The translations under genes were made by a program, and so were the position numbers. From the IMG/VR virus record IMGVR_UViG_3300029258_002106, positions 1 to 44,412 of that record: a DNA stretch of 44,412 bases. One strand, written 5' to 3'. Each line of letters opens with the position of its first letter. The first letter of the stretch is position 1. The notes below the pieces were generated by a model, which saw nothing but the letters and a program-made list of their open reading frames with translations, was not told the origin of the DNA and did no database searches. Of the stretch, positions 38,183 through 44,412 are shown in pieces. Origin of the DNA: a virus.

Positions 38183-38584
38183 ATGGGACAAGGTTCCTAC
38201 ATTCTACGGAAGTTGCATGACCCAGTCATCCAGCTTCGCTCGAAAACCTTCAACATTGACAATGGTTCGGGTACCACAGATGATGATGTTCTGGGCTACT
38301 TTGATCAGCCAGTTCGGATCGTCTCAGCTAGGTTAGTCTATGTTGAAGCTACCGACACATCAGGTGCAGCTAGCGCTACTCTTTCCCTCGGGACAACCGC
38401 AGGGGGGGTTGACTTGGTTGCAGCCACTGCCTGTGAGGTTCTCAAGGCTGTCGGTTCAGTTACCGAACTAACCATCGCTAAGGATTATGTTCCTGCTAAC
38501 ACAGCAATCTTCGCTCGCCACACTGGTATTGCCGCTACAGAAGGTGGCCAGTATTGGGTTGAAGTAGAAGTCGCGTTAGCGTAG
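38183..38584 (+). CDS. Putative head decoration/structural protein
   Basis: This 133-residue protein follows the capsid gene. It is beta-rich, with RSKTFNIDNGSGTTDD, VRIVSARLVYVEATDTSGAASATLSLG and GGQYWVEVEVALA. That pattern is typical of small beta-sandwich proteins that decorate heads. The position supports that; no specific family is claimed. AAGGAG lies before the ATG. Confidence 0.6.
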   Translation: MGQGSYILRKLHDPVIQLRSKTFNIDNGSGTTDDDVLGYFDQPVRIVSARLVYVEATDTSGAASATLSLGTTAGGVDLVAATACEVLKAVGSVTELTIAKDYVPANTAIFARHTGIAATEGGQYWVEVEVALA

Positions 38585-38592
38585 GAGGCCCA

Positions 38593-38925
38593 ATGGCGAA
38601 GAGAATTCAATTCCTACAGGACTACAGGGGTGTCCTCACAGGGGAACTGTTTTACCCAGAGGGTGCCATTGTAGACCCTGCTAATGCCCTCAGACACGTC
38701 AATGCCGTTCTACTCGTGGAACACGGGCGAGCAGTTTATATCGATGATCCGGAGTCTGAACCCCAGGAACATATCGATGGTCAGGTTCTTCCTGAGGAAG
38801 TAGGGGAAGAGCTATTGGACTTTGATGTGGATTGGGAAGAAGATGCGGTCATTGACCACGACGAAGGCTGGGATGAAGGTCCCGAGATTGTGTTAGAGGA
38901 AGAGGAGGTTGAAGATGCTTCATGA
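38593..38925 (+). CDS. Hypothetical acidic head-region protein
   Basis: This 110-residue protein has a short globular N-terminal domain (KRIQFLQDYRGVLTGELFYPEGAIV, LRHVNAVLLVEHGRAVYID) followed by a very acidic tail (VDWEEDAVIDHDEGWDEGPE and EEEEVEDAS). It resembles a small domain seen in several phages after the capsid. GGAGG lies four bases before the ATG, and the next gene starts inside its 3' end. Confidence 0.6.
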   Translation: MAKRIQFLQDYRGVLTGELFYPEGAIVDPANALRHVNAVLLVEHGRAVYIDDPESEPQEHIDGQVLPEEVGEELLDFDVDWEEDAVIDHDEGWDEGPEIVLEEEEVEDAS

Positions 38926-39292
38926 GATGAGACTGGAGTTTACCACCGACTCGGATGGTGATGCAGTTGCTACTGGGGAGCGAGGTGTTTTTGGCCGGCT
39001 GATTGCTGTAATCTATGATCGAGGAGACATGGACACAGGGGCAGACTTGACTCTGACCTTTGACCAATATGGGGTTACTTGGACTTTGTATGCTGACACT
39101 AATGTTGGCACGAGTGATTTCATCATCTATCCTCGAGTACCCGTACAGGATGCAGCTGGAGACGACCTAACCGTTACTGAGGACTCTCCAACACATGAAC
39201 CTCCTTTGATAATGGGCCGTCCATCGTTGACCGTTGCCCAAGGTGGTGACACAAAATCAGGAGCAATGATCCTAGTCTACGAACAGGGGTAA
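38915..39292 (+). CDS. Hypothetical beta-rich head-tail protein
   Basis: The ATG at 38915 is favoured by GAGGAGG about seven bases upstream and overlaps the previous gene by 11 bases. The 125-residue protein is beta-rich: EMRLEFTTDSDGDAVATGERG, VTWTLYADTNVGTSDFIIYPRV and RPSLTVAQGGDTKSGAMILVYE. I associate this pattern with small virion proteins near head-tail connectors. No catalytic motif is seen. Confidence 0.6.
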   Translation: MLHEMRLEFTTDSDGDAVATGERGVFGRLIAVIYDRGDMDTGADLTLTFDQYGVTWTLYADTNVGTSDFIIYPRVPVQDAAGDDLTVTEDSPTHEPPLIMGRPSLTVAQGGDTKSGAMILVYEQG

Positions 39293-39296
39293 GCCA

Positions 39297-40166
39297 ATGA
39301 ACCTTTACATAACCCTTGAAGAGATAAGGAATGCAATCAAGGCTGGTGCTAGCGAGGCTGCCAATGATGATTTGCTTCTTCTATATGCAGAAGTTGCCAG
39401 CCGGCTCCTTGATAATGAAGCCAACCGAAAGTTCTATCCTCGGTTGGAAACTCGCTATTACGACCATCCAGTCAATGCTTCGAATAAAAGGCGCATTATG
39501 CTGGATGATGACTTGGTATCGCTTAGTTCCTTTACCAATGGTGATGGTTCTGATCTTCCAACCACAGAATTTCTCCAACACCCAATCAATGAAGATGTGA
39601 AATATGCTTTGGAATTAGAGCCAGGTTCTACCTATAGTTGGGAACTAGACCTTACCAATGGGAAATACCAAAAAGCCTGTTTAGCCGTCGCCGGCTATTG
39701 GGGCTTTCACATGGATTGGTCCAATGCTTGGGACTCTGTTGACACAGTAGGAGATACCGGAGGGATTGACGCCTCCAGTACCTCTCTCACTGTCTCAGAC
39801 ATTGATGGAGACAATTCCTATGGCTACGGCCCTAGGATTTCGAGAGGCGACCTCATTCAGATTGAAAGCGAGATGTGTTATGTTACCGCTGCTGCTACCG
39901 ATACCAATATTGCCACTCTGGTTCGGGCAGTCAATGGTACTACAGCCGCTGCACATGCTAATGGAAAAGTCGTAGAAGTCTTCCGAGTTTGGCCAATGGC
40001 AAAGCATATCGTTCGTCGCTTGGCGGTCTGGCTCTACAAACAAAACTTCGCACCACTCGATGTCGACCGTCCAGCCATCACTCCGGACGGAGTAACCATC
40101 CTTCCGATGGCACTCCCTAAGGATATTCAATACATGATTTCACTGATCAGGAGGCCAGAGGCATGA
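39297..40166 (+). CDS. Head-tail connector (gp6-like adaptor)
   Basis: The start of this 289-residue protein is a helical adaptor domain: LEEIRNAIKAGASEAANDDLLLLYAEVASRLLD. A beta-rich insertion follows (TSLTVSDIDGDNSYGYGPRI, LIQIESEMCYVTAAATDTNI). Near the end is the helix MAKHIVRRLAVWLYKQNF, and finally PKDIQYMISLIRRPEA. This layout matches gp6-type head-tail adaptors. It would form the ring beneath the portal. The next ATG overlaps its stop (ATGA). Confidence 0.7.
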   Translation: MNLYITLEEIRNAIKAGASEAANDDLLLLYAEVASRLLDNEANRKFYPRLETRYYDHPVNASNKRRIMLDDDLVSLSSFTNGDGSDLPTTEFLQHPINEDVKYALELEPGSTYSWELDLTNGKYQKACLAVAGYWGFHMDWSNAWDSVDTVGDTGGIDASSTSLTVSDIDGDNSYGYGPRISRGDLIQIESEMCYVTAAATDTNIATLVRAVNGTTAAAHANGKVVEVFRVWPMAKHIVRRLAVWLYKQNFAPLDVDRPAITPDGVTILPMALPKDIQYMISLIRRPEA

Positions 40167-40648
40167 GTAGTATACGGACACTCTACGCTACCTTGGCTGA
40201 TACCGCCATAGCCTATACCAACGAGGCGGGTGCATCAATATCGGTAACGGCTAGGGACTTACATGAAGTGAAGGTGGAGGAAATGGAACCTCCGGTCCGC
40301 ATTCTAATGCCCTACCGGGAAAGAAGCGCAGGGGGTTCGGATTTGCGTTTACTCACCGTTGGTACCTCTTCTGTTTTCGGTGAAGTTGAATGGGCAATCT
40401 CAGACCTATTCCTACTTGCTAGGTCTGGGTCCGGCTATGGAGTTCATGATTACCTACCAGACTTGGTTAGATATGCAGGAGCTTATGCTGAGAAGATTGC
40501 TGATGCCGGGGCTGACCTTGGCATTGGAGTGATGACTTTCCAAGGCCTAACTTTAGACTGTTCCCAAATCGAATGGCCCCTACAATCAGGCAACTGGTTC
40601 TATGGGGTTGAGGCGGTACTGGTCTATACAGAGCTTATCAACCCATAA
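40163..40648 (+). CDS. Putative tail terminator/neck protein
   Basis: This 161-residue protein lies in the position of the tail terminator or head closure gene. Features are an N-terminal strand (IRTLYATLADTAIAYTNEAG), VRILMPYRE, and a C-terminal WPLQSGNWFYGVEAVLVYTELINP resembling the last strand of terminator folds, which adopt a mixed alpha-beta fold. GGAGG precedes the ATG. The call is positional. Confidence 0.6.
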   Translation: MSSIRTLYATLADTAIAYTNEAGASISVTARDLHEVKVEEMEPPVRILMPYRERSAGGSDLRLLTVGTSSVFGEVEWAISDLFLLARSGSGYGVHDYLPDLVRYAGAYAEKIADAGADLGIGVMTFQGLTLDCSQIEWPLQSGNWFYGVEAVLVYTELINP

Positions 40649-40659
40649 GGAGAAGACCA

Positions 40660-40857
40660 ATGAGTAAACGATACCGGGTACTTCGCCCGAAGATCGAGAA
40701 GACTGATGGCTCCGCTGCTTATTATCAAGGCGAAGAAGGAGAGCTCCCAGAATATTCGAAGAGCACTCTTCGCCGATGGGTAGCACAAGGGGTCATCGAA
40801 ATCATCGAAGAAGATGATGAAGAGGAGGTAGAGAGTGACGACTGGACGAACGACTAA
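40660..40857 (+). CDS. Small acidic protein upstream of the tail tube genes
   Basis: The start of this 65-residue protein follows AAGGAG by seven bases. The basic N-terminal half has a segment ELPEYSKSTLRRWVAQGVIE, which could be a small helical fold, and the tail is almost wholly acidic (EEDDEEEVESDDW). It is unknown, with possibilities including assembly or chaperone functions. It overlaps the next gene by 23 bases. Confidence 0.6.
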   Translation: MSKRYRVLRPKIEKTDGSAAYYQGEEGELPEYSKSTLRRWVAQGVIEIIEEDDEEEVESDDWTND

Positions 40858-41593
40858 GAAGTATCTCCGAGTGTATGTGGATGAGTTCGGTGGCTTCAAC
40901 GACGATTTCTTCAACATAGGGGGTTTGGCTTGTGAGTTTGGCGAGCCTATGGGGGCTGCATTCGCAGATGAAATCAAAAACCTCAAAGGTGGACCAGGCC
41001 AAGGCCGTATATCCATGGGCACCCTCTCCGGATACCTTCATGCTGGGGGAAGCGACTTTCACGAGTCTCTCAAAACTCCAGCAACGGAAAGGATCGTTTC
41101 GGTCCTTTTTGGTATTCGAGGGGTACCAGCCCAAGGAGACCCTGCATTCTGTGGTCAGATGCTTCAAGGAGCATACCGTTCACAGGATTTGAGTGATGGA
41201 GCAATTGTTGCAGTTGATCTACCTCTCAATGAATGGGCTGGTGATGCAACCAGCTTAGCTATCTGTAAAGGAATGGGATTTGTACTCGACCCAGGCTCAG
41301 CCGCTCGTACGGCTGTCAATAGCTCAGGTGGAGTAAACTATGGAGCTCAAACTACAGATGGAGCCTTAGGGTTCCTTCACATTCTATCAACCAACGGAAC
41401 TTGCACATTCTCAATCCAGGATAGCGCGAACGACTCCGACTGGGCTACACTTCTAACTTTTGCTGCTGGAGGCGACTCCGTAGCAGCTGAAGTGAAGGCA
41501 GCGACCGGGACCGTCGATCAATACACTCGATGGCAGATATCACTAGGTACTGCCACATCGGTAACATTCGTAATGAGCCTCGTAAGAGGATAA
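40835..41593 (+). CDS. Tail tube-like protein, paralogue 1 (long)
   Basis: This 252-residue protein starts with GTG after GAGGAGG. The N-terminus TTGRTTKKYLRVYVDEFGGF is closely matched by the next gene (TGRTTFKYAEFHVDDSAG), indicating tandem duplication. The remainder is beta-rich (YGAQTTDGALGFLHILSTNG, CTFSIQDSANDSDW, TRWQISLGTATSVTFVMSLVRG), consistent with a tube domain plus an additional C-terminal beta domain. The tail tube forms the channel around the tape measure. Which of the two paralogues is the major tube protein cannot be told. Confidence 0.65.
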   Translation: MTTGRTTKKYLRVYVDEFGGFNDDFFNIGGLACEFGEPMGAAFADEIKNLKGGPGQGRISMGTLSGYLHAGGSDFHESLKTPATERIVSVLFGIRGVPAQGDPAFCGQMLQGAYRSQDLSDGAIVAVDLPLNEWAGDATSLAICKGMGFVLDPGSAARTAVNSSGGVNYGAQTTDGALGFLHILSTNGTCTFSIQDSANDSDWATLLTFAAGGDSVAAEVKAATGTVDQYTRWQISLGTATSVTFVMSLVRG

Positions 41594-41605
41594 AGGAGTT
41601 TAGAA

Positions 41606-42061
41606 ATGGCAGCACAGACGGGAAGAACTACCTTCAAGTATGCTGAGTTCCATGTTGACGACAGCGCAGGAACCCTTACTCAGCTCACTGACCTAATGGG
41701 TCTGAGCGTGGTAGGACTCGAGTATGATGAAGTTGATGTGACAGCTTGGGCAGATGCAGTAAAGAACGCCCTACCTGGCCATCCTGATGCTCCCATCGTA
41801 GCACGATTCCGCTTCAGTACAACGGTGTTCTCACACCTTTCCGGGATCGTCGGTGGGCTAACTCCCTTGAGCTTGGATATCCAGTTTGGTATCCGGCATG
41901 CTTGGGAGGCAGGAGAGCCACAGTTTGGCATCACTTCTACAACCACTTCGGGTTATATCTGCACCGCCGTCAGGATCAATCCTGATGACATGACTGTTGA
42001 AGCACGCTTCGTAGTCATGGGTTCCACGGCACCCGCTTTTGGCACCGCGGCAGAAACATAA
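41606..42061 (+). CDS. Tail tube-like protein, paralogue 2 (short)
   Basis: This 151-residue protein shares its N-terminal 60 residues' pattern with the preceding gene, then continues DAPIVARFRFSTTVFSHLSG, QFGIRHAWEAGEPQFGI and MTVEARFVVMGSTAP. This reads as a major-tail-protein beta fold. AAAGGAG precedes the ATG. A strong hairpin lies between it and the chaperone gene, as if to limit expression of downstream genes relative to tube protein. Confidence 0.65.
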   Translation: MAAQTGRTTFKYAEFHVDDSAGTLTQLTDLMGLSVVGLEYDEVDVTAWADAVKNALPGHPDAPIVARFRFSTTVFSHLSGIVGGLTPLSLDIQFGIRHAWEAGEPQFGITSTTTSGYICTAVRINPDDMTVEARFVVMGSTAPAFGTAAET

Positions 42062-42082
42062 TCTTGACAATTTCCACTTGGG

Positions 42083-42114
42083 CGCTGGCCAGGTCGGGGT
42101 GCACCTGGCCGGCG
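42083..42114 (+). other. Hairpin between tail tube and chaperone genes
   Basis: CGCTGGCCAGGT (42083-42094) pairs with ACCTGGCCGGCG (42103-42114), 12 pairs with one G-T wobble and an eight-base loop. No T-run follows. It could be a weak attenuator or an RNase-protective end reducing chaperone relative to tube protein expression. Confidence 0.6.
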
Positions 42115-42139
42115 TTCCAAGCAGCACCTAGGAGATAAG

Positions 42140-42625
42140 ATGAAATTGAATAATTTAGACCTTACACAATTGATGGGACTGGGCTTTGGGAAGATGTTCC
42201 GTAAAGGAGATGGTCCCAGGAAAGTTGTATGTGAGCATCCTGACTACGAGGATGTCTGGGTTATTGTTCCCCCAGAGTATACCTTGCGCCATCAGGCTCG
42301 GTATGCAGAAGCATACGAAGGAGTAAAAGCTGCGAACGGTTCTGAGTTTATGGCTGAACTCGCCGGAGCTTTGGCTTTGGTGGATGAATTCCACTTTCCT
42401 GGATTGAAAGAGGACCTCAGTAACTTAGAAGAGGTACCTATCACCTTACTGGCATGGTTGAGAGTCGAAGTCATTAGTGATTATATGTCAGCTTGGAATA
42501 TACCCCCAAAAGAGCAAGAGGAGTCCTTAGACATGTCGACGATAGGGAGCCAGCTCCTTTCTGGCTCCAACGAGGACTCCAATGGCGAGCCCATGGAACC
42601 CTCTTATGTAATGGAGGACAACTAG
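42140..42625 (+). CDS. Tail assembly chaperone, short form (gpG-like)
   Basis: This 161-residue protein lies just before the tape measure, where lambda G-like chaperones sit. Its body is helical (TLRHQARYAEAYEGVKAANGSEF, LAGALALVDEFHFPGLKEDL, PITLLAWLRVEVISDYMSAW). The end is polar (LLSGSNEDSNGEPMEPSYVM). A slippery heptamer at 42505-42511 can divert ribosomes to a -1 frame, giving a longer form. It would act on the tape measure during tail assembly and be absent from the virion. Confidence 0.72.
   Translation: MKLNNLDLTQLMGLGFGKMFRKGDGPRKVVCEHPDYEDVWVIVPPEYTLRHQARYAEAYEGVKAANGSEFMAELAGALALVDEFHFPGLKEDLSNLEEVPITLLAWLRVEVISDYMSAWNIPPKEQEESLDMSTIGSQLLSGSNEDSNGEPMEPSYVMEDN
42505..42568 (+). promoter_or_regulatory. 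Candidate -1 programmed ribosomal frameshift site
   Basis: The zero-frame codons CCA AAA preceded by C form C_CCA_AAA (42505-42511), a canonical X_XXY_YYZ heptamer. It lies 27 bases into the open part of the -1 frame, which opens after a TAG at 42475-42477. It is the only such heptamer in the overlap. An 8-bp perfect hairpin (GGAGCCAG / CTGGCTCC, 42546-42568) lies downstream, but 34 bases away, farther than usual stimulators. Confidence 0.65.
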
Positions 42626-42768
42626 ATCAACCCCTCCATGAATGGTCATTGATGCAACTTTGCCTGCGAGTATATGACACCGCTGTACGACGAAGTCAGG
42701 CAGAGAACATCACAAGTCTAGATCCCGAAGACCACTTATTATTACAAAGGGTGACAGGAAATGCCTGA
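42511..42768 (+). CDS. Frameshift extension of tail assembly chaperone (gpGT-like T part)
   Basis: Reading in the -1 frame from the slip site adds 85 codons to 124 zero-frame codons, giving a product of about 209 residues. The distinctive part of this frame is the end: QPLHEWSLMQLCLRVYDTAVRR, followed by LDPEDHLLLQRVTGNA, helical and proteinlike. This portion has no good start of its own, which supports expression by frameshifting. The stop overlaps the tape measure ATG by eight bases. In lambda the equivalent T domain links the chaperone to tail tube subunits. Confidence 0.68.
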   Translation, partial: RARGVLRHVDDREPAPFWLQRGLQWRAHGTLLCNGGQLDQPLHEWSLMQLCLRVYDTAVRRSQAENITSLDPEDHLLLQRVTGNA

Positions 42769-44412
42769 TATTAGGTTTATTGTCAATGCAGTCAATAAAA
42801 CAAAAGGCCCTTTTGAAGAGACTGAGCGCCAGCTAAAAGAGCTGCGTGAAGAAACCAAGTTGCAAGAAAAGCAATTTGAGGAATTGCGAAAACAGGGCCA
42901 ACTAGTTGGGATGGCTCTTCTGGGAGTTTCTGCGGCCGGAGGGGCTCTCATCCTCAGGTCTACTCAGTTATCTGCACGGGTTCAAACTTTAGGAGTAATC
43001 TTAGAACGAGCAGGAGTCCAAGCTGGATATTCTCAAAGAGAACTAGAACAGTATGAAGCTGGAGTAATGGCTTTGGGGATCACTACTCAAGCTGCTCGTC
43101 AATCATTACTTCAGATGATCCAAGCACAAATGGATCTGGATGATGCTAGTAGACTAGCTCGAGTAGCACAGAATGCGGCAGTCGTTGCCAACATCAATTC
43201 CTCGGAAGCATTTATGAGGTTGGTCACTGCTATCCAACGAGGCGAGACAGAGATGCTTCGTACCATGGGTATCGTAGTGAACTTTGGTGATGCTTACAAA
43301 CAAGCTGCCGAAGCTTCTGATAGAACTACTACTTCCCTAACCGAACAGGAGAAGATGCAAATTAGGGTCAACACAGTTGTTCAATCTGCAGCCCCCATCT
43401 CTGATGCTTACTCTTCAGCTATGGAAACTGCCGGTAAACAAACTCTATCTATGGACCGGTTGCTAGAAGAGATGAGCCTTACTTTAGGAGATGAGGTTCT
43501 CCCGGCATATACCGGTGTAGTTACTGGGGTTTATGATGCTTTGAAGTCCTTTGCAGCATTAGACCCCGTTACCAAATCAACGGCAGCAAATCTGGTGGTT
43601 TACGGTACAGGGATTACTGGGGTAGCTGGGGGTTTGACGATGGTCATTTCCAAACTTCCAGCACTACAAGCGGGCTTTCAAGCCCTGGGGATTACTTTGT
43701 CTGCTGGAAGTGGAGGTATTCTGGCAGTTTTGGGAGCACTTGCTGCTTTGGTTACGGCACTTCTCGCTCATAAGAACGCAGTGAATAGTAATACTTCAGA
43801 AATGCAGAATTGGTTTGAGACTCAAGGATATGTAATTGATGGAGTAGATCGGCTGTTGGTAGCGAACATGGACTTCAAGAATGCTCTTAGGGATTCTAAG
43901 GGTGAACTGATCAGTATGACCGATGCAACCAAGCTCAATCTACAAGCATTGATGGATGCAGGCTATACTTTCAAGATTGTAGGAAACACCCTCAAAATCT
44001 ATGATAAAGACATGCACTTGGTCACTGGGAGTATCAAAGAGGAAGCTGATGCCGTAGAAGCTGCTACTCTCGCTGAGTTAGAACATATCCGACAACTGGA
44101 GAACTTCGAAACCCAAGCTAAGATTACAGCAGCGGAGATAGTTGCTATGGGAGATGCCGCCGCTGACTTAGGTCCAAGGCTTGAGGAAGGCGCCGGTCAA
44201 GTTGCTGGTTCCATAGAAGTTATTGAACAGCAGACGGATGCTCTTGAAGCTAACAGGGAGGCCTATGAAGCTTTGGGAATTGATGTCGATGACCTTCGGG
44301 AACGATTTGATCGGAACAGGACTAGTTATTATCAAACTACCGCAGCATCGAACCATCTTACTGAAGCTCACCAACGAGCAGCTATTGGGATGGAAGTTAC
44401 TCAGGAAGAAGT
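42761..44412 (+). CDS. Tape measure protein, N-terminal part (continues at the window's left end)
   Basis: The ATG at 42761 starts a frame that stays open to the end of the window (550 codons, no stop) and joins base 2 in register through the 147-bp redundancy. It opens PDIRFIVNAVNKTKGPFEETE with a long coiled-coil-like helix (RQLKELREETKLQEKQFEEL). A first hydrophobic stretch follows (LVGMALLGVSAAGGALIL). A second lies at about residues 278-337 (YGTGITGVAGGLTMVI, GSGGILAVLGALAALVTALL), as expected for tape measures that insert in the host membrane. The whole protein is about 805 residues. Confidence 0.87.
   Translation, partial: MPDIRFIVNAVNKTKGPFEETERQLKELREETKLQEKQFEELRKQGQLVGMALLGVSAAGGALILRSTQLSARVQTLGVILERAGVQAGYSQRELEQYEAGVMALGITTQAARQSLLQMIQAQMDLDDASRLARVAQNAAVVANINSSEAFMRLVTAIQRGETEMLRTMGIVVNFGDAYKQAAEASDRTTTSLTEQEKMQIRVNTVVQSAAPISDAYSSAMETAGKQTLSMDRLLEEMSLTLGDEVLPAYTGVVTGVYDALKSFAALDPVTKSTAANLVVYGTGITGVAGGLTMVISKLPALQAGFQALGITLSAGSGGILAVLGALAALVTALLAHKNAVNSNTSEMQNWFETQGYVIDGVDRLLVANMDFKNALRDSKGELISMTDATKLNLQALMDAGYTFKIVGNTLKIYDKDMHLVTGSIKEEADAVEAATLAELEHIRQLENFETQAKITAAEIVAMGDAAADLGPRLEEGAGQVAGSIEVIEQQTDALEANREAYEALGIDVDDLRERFDRNRTSYYQTTAASNHLTEAHQRAAIGMEVTQEE
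44266..44412. repeat. Right copy of imperfect 147-bp terminal redundancy
   Basis: This matches bases 1-147 with four substitutions. It lies wholly inside the tape measure gene, so it is not a packaging-site repeat or a transposon footprint. An artefact of joining circular reads, from a mixed population, is the likeliest source. Confidence 0.9.

Noticed and set aside
42064-42100. TTGACA before the chaperone gene as a promoter
   Set aside because: The expected -10 position falls in the GC-rich hairpin and has no TATAAT-like bases.

Overview
The window is the essentially complete genome of a tailed, siphovirus-like bacteriophage with a circular map, opened inside the tape-measure gene. The first 147 bases recur at the end (44266-44412) with four substitutions, and the tape-measure frame runs off the right end and resumes at base 2 on the left, so the unique length is about 44.27 kb. 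No integrase, lysogeny repressor, tRNA, rRNA, CRISPR array or insertion sequence was seen, which points to a virulent lifestyle. Genes are tightly packed, many with ATGA or TAATG junctions and strong GGAGG ribosome binding sites. The host cannot be read directly. One weak clue, a secreted protein with a long TPTPTDTPT-type tail (20499-21026), suggests Chloroflexota/Anaerolineae-like bacteria.

Two opposed transcription units diverge from a 344-bp control region (27516-27859). Rightward (27860 to the end, then wrapping to 1-9484) is the late module: small and large terminase, HK97-type portal, a short tagged protein, a glycosyltransferase-like protein, a large modular MuF head protein, a prohead protease fused to the HK97-fold capsid protein, head-tail connectors, two tail-tube paralogues, a tail assembly chaperone with a CCCAAAA -1 frameshift site, tape measure, a LamG/carbohydrate-binding tail hub, tail-tip proteins, two more glycosyltransferase-like proteins, a holin candidate and an HTH-metallophosphoesterase. 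A hairpin terminator at 9525-9554 separates it from the converging leftward unit.

Leftward (27515 down to 9561) is the early module. Promoter-proximal are small membrane proteins, Zn-ribbon miniproteins and a GH25 endolysin. Next come a DUF932-like protein, an ssDNA-binding protein, an all-alpha NTP pyrophosphatase, a thymidylate-synthase-fold enzyme, a RuvC-like nuclease, a DnaB-like helicase, a methyltransferase, a primase, a dNMP-kinase-like protein, a UDG-PolA fusion DNA polymerase and a 5'-3' exonuclease. A second promoter (11783-11811) behind a terminator drives a distal set of small unknown genes.

Two systems stand out. (1) The thymidylate-synthase homologue carries Asp where thymidylate synthase has its dUMP-selecting Asn. 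With the neighbouring pyrophosphatase and P-loop kinase this reproduces the logic of T4 dCTPase, dCMP hydroxymethylase and dNMP kinase, so cytosine in this phage's DNA may be modified. (2) A 23-residue tag (KGGPGSGHFGH, one variable residue, GRPGKRGGS) occurs three times in head-region proteins. It joins a MuF head domain to an ADP-ribosyltransferase-like module and then a HELGH metallopeptidase module, and also opens a separate small protein. Its codons are heavily diverged while the peptide is conserved. I infer a virion-carried effector cargo system, possibly processed by the capsid protease.
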